Positions 1-11,000 of a stretch of 64,000 nt of DNA are shown here, one piece after another. The notes under the pieces are model-generated. The model did not search any database. It was not told the origin of the DNA and worked only from the letters and a program-made list of their open reading frames with translations. Where the stretch lies: positions 68,875,727-68,939,726 of the forward strand of contig OY776119.1 in NCBI GenBank assembly GCA_963675135.1, in the 5' to 3' direction. The translations under genes were made by a program, and so were the position numbers. Origin of the DNA: Galeopsis tetrahit (taxonomy: Eukaryota; Streptophyta; Magnoliopsida; Lamiales; Lamiaceae). The first letter of the stretch is position 1; every line of letters starts with the position of its first letter.

Positions 1-1399
1 TCTTGAAGATCGAAAGTGGCATCAAATTGATGCTAGCTCCCAAATCACAAAGAACTTTCATCATGGTACCATCACCAATCTCATATGGGAGAGTGAAACT
101 ACCCGGATCCTTGAGCTTTTCGGGAGGATTTCTTTGAAGAATAGCACTACACTCCTCGGTCAAATTAATCTTCTCATAATCCACTAGCTTCTTCTTATTT
201 GCTATTGCATCCTTTAGAAACTTCATGTAGTGAGGTATTTGCTCTAAAGCATCTGAAAGTGGAAGATCAATGTGAATTTTCTTGAAGATATCCAAAAACT
301 TCACAAACTTTTCATCCATCTTCTTCATATATCTTCCCGGATATGGAAGCGGCTCATATGTAATGGGAACCCCCCATTTATCACAAGGTACCTCAAGCTT
401 CTTCTTCTTCAAATCTTTTGCAATTCTCCACTTTGGAATTCTTGGAGCAACCTATCAACTTCCAACTTTCTCTTCCTCCTTTTTCTCTTCCTCCCTTTCT
501 TTTCCCTTCACCACTTCATTTTTGTCTACTTCACTTGACATTGAAGAAAATCCATATTGTTCACCACTTGAAATTGTAATAGCATTACAATGCTCGCGTG
601 GGTTTACCTCGGTTATCGATGGAAATTTACCCTTGTTTGGTTGAGATCCGATTGAAGTTGTCAATTGCCCCATTTGGAATTCCATTGATTTTTTATTACT
701 CATTAGTTGAGCAAGGGTGGAGTCGGTTGACTTTTGACTACTCACAAGTTGAGCAATGATGGAGTTACTTGATTTTTGATTACTCATAAGTTGAGCAAGG
801 ATGGAGTCGCTTGCTTCAGATTTCTTCTCACTTGTCTCCATCTTCTTCATGAGGAGTGCAAGAAGCTCATCCGTGGCGGACTTCCCTTCTCCACTTGGAA
901 GTTTTGCTCCAGGATCAAATCCGGGGGGATATGGAATAGCACTTTTAGGATTAGAGTAGGACAAATTATCATTCCTCCGAAAATTTGAGTTTTGAGGAGT
1001 TTGGTATTGAGGAGATGGACCCCCTTGTCCTTGAGATGATGAAGATTGACCTTGGAATCGGTTTTGAGGAGGGGCTTGATATCCTTGAGCACGATTTTGA
1101 TATGGTGGTTGCCCTTGATATTGTTGATTCCCTTGAGAATTTTGTGGGTATCCTTGTTGACCCATGTATTGCACTTCTTCCATAGATCCCATTTGAGACT
1201 CATCTTGACCAAAGGGTAAATGATTATCTCTCGATTGAGATAAAACATTCACCTTTTCTATGAGTGTGGCCATCATTGTCTTCATGCTATCATTGTCATC
1301 CACTTGAACTACCCGGTTTCTTGCTCCACGGTCTACTCTCATTTTGAAAGTATTGCTTGATATCCCTTCCATTATGTCATTGACCTCATCCACCGATTG
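1..1399 (-). pseudogene. Athila-type gag-protease remnant (gypsy LTR retrotransposon)
   Basis: Minus-strand coding remnant of the same family as the gag-protease genes at 18.5-21.6 and 25.4-28.5 kb, but clearly more diverged. It contains the glutamine-rich linker (about 860-1200), the coiled-coil-like region (about 660-850) and the start of the protease domain, with a DLGAS-type active site near the left window edge. An in-frame stop near 455 separates the 312-codon upstream part from the downstream part. The segment between the linker and the protease carries extra copies of a roughly 16-residue unit (LAQLMSNQKS-like) that occurs once in the other copies. The Retrotrans_gag domain is missing because an inverted segment abuts at about 1399. 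It continues beyond the left edge. Confidence 0.85.
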
Positions 1400-1707
1400 A
1401 GCATTTGATATCCAAATCTAGTGAAGAATAAAAAGAAAGTGGTAAAACATGTGCTTTAGTGCCTTTGGTTTGAAGAGAAAAATTGGCAAAGTTGTGAAAA
1501 GAAAAAAAAAGATGGAATTGAAAAGAAAAATGATGAGAAGAAAAGAGGGACAATGAGCCCCAAAAGCTTAAAAGAAAAGAAATTGGCTAAAAAGATGAGA
1601 AGATGAATGCATTTGAGGAACTTATATGAAAAGTGAGAACTTATAAGAGCACGAGCTTGAATTGTTGAATAACAATTTTTCGTTCTCCACTAGACGAGTC
1701 ACTTGAC
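1400..1707. repeat. Inverted piece of Athila internal non-coding region
   Basis: This stretch matches, in reverse complement, about 17162-17505 (and the equivalent 24.1-24.4 kb) of the gag-only Athila element. Landmarks are the motif before the CTAGTGGAGAAC-type border, the gagggacaatgagcccc block and the final gacgagtcactt. The adjoining gag remnant lies on the minus strand, so relative to it this piece is flipped. It contains no coding sequence. Confidence 0.75.
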
Positions 1708-1747
1708 ATACCATCTGAAACATTGCTAAACTTTAATCTAAAGCTTA

Positions 1748-1980
1748 GGTTGTGTTTGGATAAGGGGATTTGATTTGAGGAGGTATTTCAAATGAAAGGA
1801 TTTAAAAATACATGAATTTCAAATGACATAGTTTTAGGGAGGATTTAAAATCCTCTCAATTTTAACTAAAACGTGTGTGAGCAAAAATCTAAGTATTTAA
1901 AATTCATTCATAATCCAAACAAGTGGAGTGAATTTGAATGGTGGATTTAAAATGCCTAATCCCTCCATTCAACTGGAGTC
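1748..1980. mobile_element. Tourist-like MITE (PIF/Harbinger type)
   Basis: A 233-bp AT-rich element starting ggttgtgtttggat and ending attcaactggagtc, an imperfect terminal inverted repeat, flanked on both sides by TTA (1745-1747 and 1981-1983). TTA target duplication is typical of PIF/Harbinger MITEs. A related, 5'-shortened copy lies at 12.06-12.24 kb in the same orientation; the shared core includes aatctaagtatttaaaat. Confidence 0.6.
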
Positions 1981-1983
1981 TTA

Positions 1984-2617
1984 AAGTTCAGTTGCAACTT
2001 GCAACTCATGAGAGATAGTGTACATAGACTACTCGAATAAACTAAAATTCTACTAATGATAATTAGAGGACCTTAGCCCCTCCTGGCCTTTTAACAACAA
2101 TACAACAACTTCTCTACATTCCAACAATTGGTTCATTTGGCATTAGATGTGAAAAGAAGTTTAAACTCTACCACTTTTCAGATTTGGTCACACACATTTA
2201 ATCACTATCAAAATTGGTCACTCAATTATTCTTTTCTATCAATTTTGATGCTACTGTTAAAATTTTTTTTACATCATTTCCCCTATTTTAATTCCTAAAC
2301 CCTAAATCCCCAAATCTAATTTTTTTTTTTCAATTTTTACTGAATTTATTTTCAATTAATATTGTTGGTGTGTGCTTAAGAAATACAAAATCCACAAATA
2401 TAGTGATGTTAAGTATGTACGAAGAATTTGCAATAATGATAACAGAAAAATATTTAGAATAGAAAAGAAAGAAGAAAAAGAAGTTTTTGAAATATATTTA
2501 ATATGAATTGAAAATTTTAGAGAGTTCTTTACTATTAATCTTCACCATAAATGTCAGTAGATGATCATGCACGAATAATTATAAATGGGAAAATGAACAT
2601 GTCCCAATAATTATAAA
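1984..2617. other. AT-rich intergenic spacer
   Basis: No convincing gene. Contains simple A/T tracts and short phrases such as ttggtcac repeats near 2185-2225. I see nothing assignable. Confidence 0.4.
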
Positions 2618-2779
2618 TGGGGAAATGAATTCTAATAATTAACTATTTTTTTTAAATATGGTTCAAAAAAAAGTCTGAAATATTGTTTAAAGGTATTTAA
2701 TTTCTTTTTTAGACTTTTGTTTTTTTTTTTTTTTGAACAATATTTTAAAGTAGTTAATTATTAGAATTCATTTCTCCCA
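2618..2779. mobile_element. Foldback element, about 160 bp
   Basis: Two arms of about 28 bp (2618-2645 and 2750-2779) are inverted copies differing by one base insertion. Both read as gaaatgaattctaataatt and flank an AT-rich loop whose flanks also partly pair. This fits a small MITE. No clear target duplication was identified. Confidence 0.5.
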
Positions 2780-2851
2780 TTTTATCTACTAATTTAATTT
2801 CATAATATCTACTAATTTAATTTTTATATTCAAATTATAGTACAAGTCAAA

Positions 2852-3021
2852 TAGAAATTAAATTAGGCATTCAAGAAAAACAATTAAAAAAAATACAAAT
2901 ACAAGAAAATAAACATGTATATCTTAGAAGGCAGGAGAGGATGAGAAAATAGAAATTAAATTAGACATTCAATAAAAACAATTAAAAAAAATAAATACAA
3001 GAAAATAAACATGTATATCTT
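2852..3021. repeat. Direct duplication of about 73 bp
   Basis: Units 2852-2925 and 2950-3021 are near-identical, both running from tagaaattaaatta to acatgtatatctt, separated by a short gag-gap-like purine stretch. No coding content. Confidence 0.7.
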
Positions 3022-3868
3022 GTTGTTGGATGGGAGGCCAGAGAGGAGGACGAAAAAATCAAGAGAACACGAGGGACAAGGGAATGGACAGTCAGAGAGA
3101 GTGAGAAGCTACTAGTGATTCTGTAGAAACTCTCAGAAAAGAAATAGATCTGAAATTCGCGTGAGAAAATGATAGTTTAGAGAGAGAATAGGGAGATAAA
3201 TGACTTTTTTTTAATACCTTATTATCTGTCAAAAAAATCGATTTAGCACGAAAATAATGAACTGGTCCATCGGCCACTCATCAGCTTAATTATATCAGTC
3301 AAAATACCACAGAAATCAATATTATCGTAACCGTGATTCTCTTCTACTACCATTTTACTATTATGACTTTATGATGACTATCGCATTTACAGTGAGAAAT
3401 CTCACTACATTCACACTGCATCCCGTGTACTTTACACTTTGCTTCAAACACATAATAATTTGTACAAAAAGAAAATAACAAGTTATCATGTTGTGAATAA
3501 TGTGAAAGAAAGTACATTAGAAATCTGCTCAAGTTTACACAAAATTAAAATGGTATCTTCTCCCATTTTTAGCAACTCATATCTCTTCAACTTCTTTCAA
3601 CACAAACGTTGAAAGAAATGACCTAACTCAGCTAATATGTTACATACATTCTTATTTAAGGATTCATGTATACCAACTGGAAGTATCCGTCTTGAACCTT
3701 CAATTTGAGCTTACAAGATATTTTTGGTATTATTTAAATCAACAAAAATGAGGCAAAAACCCAAATTTACCCCTTAACTTCATGTTTGGCCAAATTTTGT
3801 TTTATCCCGTCACTTCCCTACCCTCTCCCAATTCCCAAAATCAAAAATTATTTTTCTCTTTCTCCACT
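3022..3868. other. Intergenic spacer left of the copia element
   Basis: Low-complexity, AT-biased DNA with no recognisable gene. The short open frames here have no family features. Confidence 0.4.
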
Positions 3869-4047
3869 TGGAGCAAATATTTTATTTCGTAGATATTCTG
3901 TTTGTTAGATCAATTTATATTATTTCCTTATTTGAACTACTTGGGCTATTCTGTTAGGGCTCTTTGTATCTCTTTACATTGTATATATATGACTTACAAA
4001 GTCATATTCATTCAAGTCGAATATACAGCTTTATGCAAATATATTGG
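3869..4047 (+). repeat. Left LTR of copia element (about 180 bp)
   Basis: Nearly identical to 9537-9716; both run from ttggagcaaatatttta to gcaaatatattgg and contain a tatatatgactta segment. The homology breaks sharply at both ends, which defines the LTR. The expected tRNA-Met primer site (tggtatcagagc) does not follow it, so the 5' internal region of this element has been lost or replaced. Confidence 0.75.
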
Positions 4048-4054
4048 GAGAAAA

Positions 4055-4312
4055 TTGCAGATTTGGTCCCATTAACCATGGGTCCATTGGGTTTTGGTCC
4101 CATGGTATTTGGATTTAGTCCCATACGAAATAAATCTTGCAAAATTGGTCCCATACGAAATAAATCTTGCAAACTTGGTCCCATACGATACAAGTCTTAC
4201 AAATATGGTCCCATACGAAATAAATCTTGCAAACTTGATCCCAAACGTTACAAAAAATGCAAAAATGGTACCACACGTTACAAAAAATGCAAAATTGGTC
4301 CCAAAAGTGAAA
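4055..4312. repeat. Minisatellite of GGTCCCATACG-type units
   Basis: About eight imperfect units of 27-34 bp, each with a ggtcccatacg or ggtcccaaacg core followed by aaataaatcttgcaaa or a variant. Units toward the right are more diverged. The array makes long but meaningless open frames on both strands. It sits between the left copia LTR and the inverted RT fragment. Confidence 0.8.
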
Positions 4313-4493
4313 AAAAATTATTTAATTAATATTCAAATTGATATAATAATTAAAGATTAATTAATATATTATAAAGTTTGTATAATAATTAATATTAATA
4401 AATATATAAAATCTAATCAATTTAAATTTTATATAATATGTTTAAAGAGTAAAATTCATAGTAATATTATTTTTTTTAAATCATATTTTCTTT

Positions 4494-5349
4494 TATTGGG
4501 ATGCCTCGATGAGGGGACTCTCATCGTCCGAATGGAGGTTCAGATTTTGTTCCATGGGAAATGTACTAGGTCGACTCCCTTGCAACCCACTTTCTTCTAG
4601 GATATCTAACGCATACTTCCGTTGACTTAAAACAAATCCATCAGGTGAACGTGCAACTTCAATCCCCAAGAAGTACTTTAATGGTCCCAAATCCTTGATG
4701 CTGAATTTATCATCCAAATAATTTTTTACATACTCAATGTGAGAGTGATTATTACCAGCTAGCAAAACATCGTCAACATATATAAGTGCGGAAACGTAGG
4801 TGGCTCCATTTCGAAATATGAACAAGGAGTGATCTGCCTTAGATTGTCGAAAATTGATGCCAATAAGTGCTTGTGTAAACTTCTCGTACCAATTTCTAGA
4901 AGCTTGACGAAGCCCATAAAGAGATTTTTAGAGTTTACAAACTCGGGTATCTCTATCATTTGCAAAACCCTAAGGGATACTCATGTATACATGTTCGTGT
5001 AGATCGCCGTGGAGAAAAGCGTTGTTTACATCTAATTGGTGAACCTCCCAATTTCTTTCAGTGGCAATGGTGAGCATGCAGCGGACCGTTACTAATTTCG
5101 CCACTGGCGCAAATGTTTCATGGAAGTCAACGCCCTCAATTTGTGTGAACCCTTTCGCAACCAGCCGAGCCTTATATCTTTCGACCTCTCCATTAGGTTT
5201 ATATTTGATATTATAAACCCCCTTTGAACCAACCACTTTCTTCCCGGGCGGAAGGGATGTAAGTGTCCAAGTTCAATTCTTTTCTAATGCCTCGATTTCT
5301 TTCGACATGGCTTCACGCCACAAGGGTGTTGGGTTTTCGAGGTACGAAC
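4494..5349 (-). pseudogene. Copia reverse transcriptase fragment, inverted copy
   Basis: Minus-strand RVT_2 fragment, almost identical in reverse complement to 8033-8888. It encodes the start of RT (GSKGVYNIKYKPNGEVERY), the VHQLDVNNAFLHGDL motif and the catalytic IYVDDVLLAG motif, broken by a stop at about 4965-4970. Unlike the plus-strand copy, the YVDD aspartates are intact. The fragment starts with the last bases of the solo LTR, so it was copied after that LTR had inserted. Homology ends at about 4494 (cccaata). Confidence 0.85.
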
Positions 5350-5445
5350 AAAATTTTCAACTTCCGCTGCTACGAGCATGGTGTTCGTACCTCGAAAACC
5401 CAACACCCTTGTGGCATGAAGCCATGTCGAAAGAAAATCGAGGCA
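5288..5445. repeat. Head-to-head hairpin at the inverted RT junction
   Basis: Arms 5288-5349 and 5383-5445 are inverted copies of each other (62-63 bp, one extra base and a few changes), separated by 33 bp. Each arm holds the end of the solo LTR (gttcgtacctcg) plus the first RT codons. This marks the turning point between the minus-strand RT copy and the plus-strand integrase block. Confidence 0.85.
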
Positions 5446-6463
5446 AGCAAGTCAAGCGAATACGTTCGGATAACGGGGTGGAATTTCAGTCCTCTCCATT
5501 ACTTGTTCATTATGGGAACAATGGAATTTTATTTGAAAGCTCGTGCACGGATACACCACAACAGAATGGCGTCGTTGAACGGAAGCATACACATATACTT
5601 GAAGTTGCTAGAGCTATTCGTTTCGAGTCCGGCTTGCCAGGTGAATTTTGGGGCGAGTGTATTCGCACAGCCGTTTACATCATTAATCGATTGCCATCTC
5701 TAGTCATCGCCAACAAGACTCCTTTTGAAGTACTTTTCAACAAAAGGCCCTCAATCGCCCATATGAGAACTTTTGGGTGCTTGGTATATGCTCACGAGAA
5801 TCGTCATAAAGATAAGTTTGGTGAAAAGGGGAGTGCTTGCATTTTTGTTGGTTATCCGACGGGCCAAAAGGCGTATAGAGTGTTTGACTTGCACAAAAAT
5901 AAATTCTACACTTCTCGTGACATTACATTTGTTGAGAATTTTTTTCCATTTAAAGGTTGTGAAACAATGGAATTGCCAACAGCCATACAAACTGCTATAA
6001 CTCGTATTCAGTGCAGCCATTCACCTCGGATTCCAATCAATTCTCGTCCATTCATACACCATAGGCCGCCGACTGAAAACGTGCCAATCTCATGCAATAC
6101 AGGCACTGAAGCCATGCAAAGTTCCCCATCGGGCCCAAATGATGGATTACATGGCGAGATCGAAAATATTGAACCCTCGGATGGATCGCATGGCGAGAGC
6201 GAGAATATTGAGCCCTCGATGCCGACATCGCCCCTCGGGCAAGTAACAGAATTCGTAAACGCCCTAAGCATCTAGATGCATACGAAACAGACTTGCCACC
6301 ATCCATATATCATGCGCAACCTACCACTAATATAGTTCACTCAACGGTACATCCACTTTCACAATATATTTCATATGGTAACTTCTCCCCTGCTCATAAA
6401 GCCTACTTAGCGGCCATCACATCTCGTGATGAGCCAAAATATTTTTCCCAGGCCATCAAGGAT
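5446..6463 (+). pseudogene. Copia integrase block (Ale/Retrofit-like)
   Basis: Plus-strand second half of a copia integrase core. It has IRSDNGVEF, then PQQNGVVERKH, with the catalytic Asp and Glu 35 residues apart as in the family. It continues into the FWGE, INRLPS, FGCLVYAH and GYP-KAYRVFDL motifs and a variable linker up to the start of RT (SQAIKDP), where the solo LTR interrupts it. The N-terminal HHCC zinc region and first catalytic Asp are missing. A frame change occurs at about 6270. The lineage name is tentative. Confidence 0.85.
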
Positions 6464-7499
6464 CCCTTTGTTAGTATAGATGTCCTAGAGACAATCATTA
6501 TAAGGACATTGTACTTGATCATATTCAGTTATTTAAGTATTATTGACGTTAGTAATAATATTCGGTGATACACTTATAGAATGTTATGTTTGATTGTTTG
6601 CATTTATTCTTATATGTGTTCCCATGAACCAATGATGTCATAGAGATGTGAGATCTCGATTGATTATATCATGGTTCTTAAAGTAGCCTCAATCAAAGAT
6701 CATCGAGATTGGGATATCGATGATGCGATTGAGATTGGTGTGCGATCTGCATCATATCCTTAGAGGATGTAGTGGTTCTCACAACTACGAGATACTAGGT
6801 ATCTCATGATGGATGCACGGATACTTTGACAGTATTAGCTTGCCCAATTGAGAAACCGTTTGGTGTATTCTATTTACGTGTCTACTGGAATATCGATTTG
6901 TGGAGCAATGTAATGTCCTTCGACTTGAGGTCAATACACGCGACATGTATGGCGTGATGGGCTTTGACCATGATCGACGCTTGCACTCCTAACGGGGTAG
7001 ATTAGGCATGTGTTGGGCACACCATAAAATACATGTGCGCGGTAGTTGAGCCAAGAATAGGATTCATTCCTCAAATAGATTTAGAGAGAATACTTGTCTT
7101 CTCATAACTAATTGGATCGTTAGTCATTGGCCAATGCACGTCACATTTGGAATGGTGTTCAAATGCGATAATGTGATCAATTAGTAGAATGAGATAACGT
7201 GATTGAATTATTGGAATAGACACATCATCATGTTCTAGATTTAATCAGAGTATTCGTGAATGAAAGGATCATATCATTGTGAGCTTCACATTACAGGTTG
7301 TTGCTATTTCCTCGCAACGTACCTCACATATTGAGATTGTCTGGTTCATTGTCTAGGGTTCTGCTAAGACCGTTAGTTTGACTAATCGCTTGATATGTGA
7401 GGGCCTATGGGTCACACAACAAGTAGTCTTAATTTACGAATTAAAGTTTGAATGAATTAATTATTTAATTTGATCAAGATATTTAATTTATGGAGAAAT

Positions 7500-7698
7500 A
7501 TAGAATAATTCTATTTGATATAATTATAACTTATTTAATTAAATTAGATTTAATTAATAAGATGATATATTAGGTATATCATAAATATGGTAAAGTATAT
7601 AGAATAATTCTATTTGATAGAATTATTACTTATTTAATTAAATTAGATTTAATTAATAAGATGATATATTAGGTATATCATGAATATGGTAAAATATA
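7500..7698. repeat. Tandem 99-bp duplication within the solo LTR
   Basis: Units starting at 7500 and 7599 both read atagaataattctatttgat and continue to the gatgatatattaggtatatc block, with a few substitutions. Confidence 0.8.
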
Positions 7699-7743
7699 TA
7701 CTTGACCTCAAGCCCATGTGCACAGATAGGGGTTCTGTTTTAC

Positions 7744-7753
7744 TATATAAATA
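7744..7753 (+). promoter_or_regulatory. TATA box of the solo LTR
   Basis: tatataaata, placed about 300 bp from the LTR 3' end, is the expected core promoter and puts the R region to its right. Confidence 0.55.
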
Positions 7754-8056
7754 CCTCTAGTGTTAGAGGTTCTGTGTAACAACAATTTTACCACTCATAA
7801 TATTTCTCTGGTTCTCTCTATAGAATTCTCCTAGCGAATTCTTTTAGAGAATTCCAATCTGGATCACAAGTTCGTAGACGAGGATTACGTGGATACCGTA
7901 GTAGAGGATCTCGCATACGAATCACTGTAAGGATTATTTAACGCTTTAATTATCCTTCAATTATGTTATACAGTCATATCAGAAATTTGTGTTGGTGAAC
8001 AAAATTTTCAGCTTCCGCTGCTACGAGCATGGTGTTCGTACCTCGAAAACCCAACA

Positions 8057-9530
8057 CCCTTGTGGCGTGAAGCCATGTCGAAAGAAATCGAGGCATTAGA
8101 AAAGAATTGAACTTGGACACTTACATCCCTTCCGCCCGGGAAGAAAGTGGTTGGTTCAAAGTGGGTTTATAAGATCCAATATAAACCTAATGGAGAGGTC
8201 GAAAGATACAAGGCTCGGCTGGTTGCGAAAGGGTTCACACAAATTGAGGGCGTTGACTTCCATGAAACATTTGCGCCAGTGGCGAAATTAGTAACGGTTC
8301 GCTGCATGCTCACCATTGCCGCTGAAAGAAATTGGGAGGTTCACCAATTAGATGTAAACAACGCTTTTCTCCACGGCGATCTACACGAACATGTATACAT
8401 GAGTATCCCTTAGGGTTTTGCAAAGGATAGAGATACCCGAGTTTGTAAACTCCAAAAATCTCTTTATGGGCTTCGTCAAGCTTCTAGAAATTGGTACGAG
8501 AAGTTTACACAAGCACTTATTGGCATCAATTTTCGACAATCTAAGGCTGATCACTCCTTGTTCATATTTCGAAATGGAGCCACCTACGTTTCCGCACTTA
8601 TATATGTTGACAATGTTTTGCTAGCTGGTAATAATCACTCTCACATTGAGTATGTAAAAAAGTATTTGGATGATAAATTCAGCATCAAGGATTTGGGACC
8701 ATTAAAGTACTTCTTGGAGATTGAAGTTACACGTTCACCTGATGGATTTGTTTTAAGTCAACGGAAGTATGCGTTAGATATCCTAGAAGAAAGTGGGTTG
8801 CAAGGGAGTCGACCTAGTACATTTCCCATGGAACAAAATCTGAACCTCCATTCGGACGATGAGAGTCCCCTCATCGAGGCATCCCAATACCGTAACACGC
8901 CCCGACATTGTATTTGCGGTAAATCAACTAAGCCAATTCCTCGCTAGGCCGAGCCAAACCCACCTAATAGCTGCACATCGAGTTCTTCGCTACTTGAAGC
9001 ACTCACCTGGACAAGGAATATTTTTGTCAAGTACCGGAAATTTTGATCTACAGGCTTTCTGTGACGCCGATTGGGTGGGCTGCCCCTTCACTCGTTGGTC
9101 GTCAACAGGATATTTTATTACTCTTGGGAGATCACCAGTTTCATGGCGCACAAAGAAACAGTCGGTCGTCTCACGCTCGTCCGTCGAAGCCGAGTATCGG
9201 GCTATGGCAACAACGGTTTGTGAAGTTGTGTGGTTACGATGGATGTTGCGTGATTTCGATGTATTCAGACAAGTCCCACATTGCTTTTTTGTGACATCCA
9301 GGCTGCTCGTCACATTGCGATAAATCCAGTATTTCATGAAAGAACTAAACATGTCGAAATGGATTGCTATTTCGTTCGGGAAAAAGTTGCCAATGGAGAC
9401 ATTAAACCTAGCATGATCTCCACCACGCATCAACTCGCTGATATTTTTACAAAGGCACTTAGTTCTGATCGTTTTCATATTCTTCGGAGCAAGTTGGGTG
9501 TTCGAAATCTTCACAGTCCAACTTGAGGGG
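8057..9530 (+). pseudogene. Copia reverse transcriptase and RNase H, decayed
   Basis: Plus-strand RVT_2 plus RNase H. Visible in order: EAMSKEIEAL, KARLVAKGFTQ, VHQLDVNNAFLHGD, YGLRQASRNWYEKF, the catalytic box mutated to IYVDNVLLAG, KYALDILEESG, then TRPDIVFAVNQLSQF, DADWAG-like DADWVGC, the SRSSVEAEYRAM box and the C-terminal HVEMDCYFVREKV and STTHQLADIFTKAL motifs. Disabling lesions are stops near 8110 and 8411, an Asp to Asn change in the active site, a small deletion with frame change at about 8890 and a frame break at about 9285. Ends next to the polypurine tract at about 9525. Confidence 0.9.
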
Positions 9531-9533
9531 GAG
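9525..9533 (+). promoter_or_regulatory. Polypurine tract of the copia element
   Basis: gagggggag immediately before the right LTR is the expected plus-strand primer. Confidence 0.7.
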
Positions 9534-9536
9534 TAT

Positions 9537-9716
9537 TGGAGCAAATATTTTATTTCGTAGATATTCTGTTTGTTAGATCAATTTATATTATTTCCTTATT
9601 TGAACTACTTGGGCCCATTCTGTTAGGGCTCTTTGTATCTCTTTACATTGTATATATATGACTTACATAGTCATATTCATTCAAGTCGAATATACAGCTT
9701 TATGCAAATATATTGG
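9537..9716 (+). repeat. Right LTR of copia element
   Basis: About 180 bp, matching 3869-4047 with a few substitutions and one 1-bp length difference. Preceded by the polypurine tract. I could not find a convincing target duplication outside the two LTRs, consistent with later rearrangement of the left side. Confidence 0.8.
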
Positions 9717-10640
9717 CCTTCATTAGATTTATCATCTGTAAATTCAAATATTCTCTCAATTTATCCCTTTCATCTCTCTATATTCTCTATGACAACACTA
9801 CCACAAAAATGGAGGAAGGAGTGAACGGTGGTGGTGCAGTCGGAGGTGGGTTGGCGTCCAGCTAGAATCGTCATCATAATACAGTTGGACGGAACCCTAT
9901 ATCGACCACACGAAAGACGGAGCTCTAGATCGATCACGAAAAGTTGATTTGGTATGTGAAGGGGCGGCGCCACCAGATCCCCTACGGTCGTGGGGGGTCA
10001 GATTCCCGGGGAAGACGAAAAGTGTGTCGATCTGTGTCGTGGGGAGTCAGCCGACGCCATTGCCGATCTGCAACTCCACCGTGAGAGTCGAAGAGGGCGG
10101 CGACTGGAGACGAAGATAAAGGGGTTTGTCGATTTTTTTCAATTTCTAGTATTACTTTTTACGTTTTCGAATCTGATAGTACTTTTTCCGGCTTTGTGTT
10201 TCATTTTTTCCGGCCATGGTGGGCGGGCTGCGGCGGCCACACAGATTCTTTATCTACAATAGATGGTGTTTCATTTTTTTCGACTATGGTGGTGTTGATG
10301 CAACAGATGGGGGGCGACGCTTTGTGCGTCGCCCAGCTGCCGACTATGGTGGGGTGCCGACTGTGCTAGTGTTGTCGGAGGTCTACTGTTGCCGGCAATT
10401 TCCAAGGCGGTGGCGGCCACAGGTCCTAGGGCACATACTAAATAATAGGGTTCTATCCTCCCAATTGCTTACTAATGGACTAGGTTTTGCCAGCCCAGAT
10501 GTGCACCCCCAGTTTCATTTAATACACCCCAAGATTCACACCCAAAGGGATTCACAACCCCTGTTTCACTCTCTTCTCTTGGTGCACCCACTTGTCTCCT
10601 TAGTTCACCTCCATTTTCAGTAAATTGATACTTAATTTGG
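9717..10640. other. Unassigned GC-rich block
   Basis: Sequence from about 9810 to 10450 is clearly more GC-rich than its surroundings (ggcggcgccacc, cggcggccac-type motifs) and contains open frames of 90 and 135 codons on the plus strand (9990-10262, 10216-10623). I do not recognise either product. It could be a degraded host gene 5' region or a captured gene fragment. Confidence 0.3.
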
Positions 10641-10799
10641 AGAATTTTTTGTTCTTGGATATTTCTTAAATTCTATTTTATATTTTCAATAGTTTTATAT
10701 TTCTTAAATCCTAATTTATATTTTCAATAATTTGAATAATTTTTTTGAAAAAATAATCAACGAATTACATAGGGTACCCACAACAAATTATCATCTTTT

Positions 10800-11000
10800 T
10801 ATACACATGCATCATTTACTCGGTATATGCATTATTTGTGGCTAGCATGCATTATTTATTGCTAGTATGCATTATTTGTTGTTAGTATGCAATGTGTGTA
10901 TGTATGCATTATGCAAATGCAATGTGTTATTAGTATGCAATGTGTGTATGTATGCATTATTTGTTGCTGCAATGTGTGTATGCATTATTTGTTGTTAATA
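10800..11000. repeat. Minisatellite of atgcattatttgttg units
   Basis: Imperfect tandem repetition of atgcattatttgttgctagt and tatgcaatgtgtgtatg phrases, about ten short units in all. Non-coding. Confidence 0.75.

Larger units (their letters stand above)
6469..8056 (+). mobile_element. Solo LTR, 1,588 bp, inserted in the copia element
   Basis: Starts TGTTAG and ends CCAACA, with a 5-bp duplication ccctt on each side (6464-6468 and 8057-8061). Removing it and one ccctt rejoins the copia reading from AIKDP to LW(R/H)EAMSKE. There is no internal region, primer site or coding sequence, so it is a solo LTR left by LTR-LTR recombination. A TATA box lies at about 7744. Its family is not represented elsewhere in the window except for the terminal bases in the inverted RT copy. 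Confidence 0.85.

Noticed and set aside
3092..3532. Two 61-codon minus-strand frames
   Set aside because: No features; surrounding DNA is low-complexity spacer.
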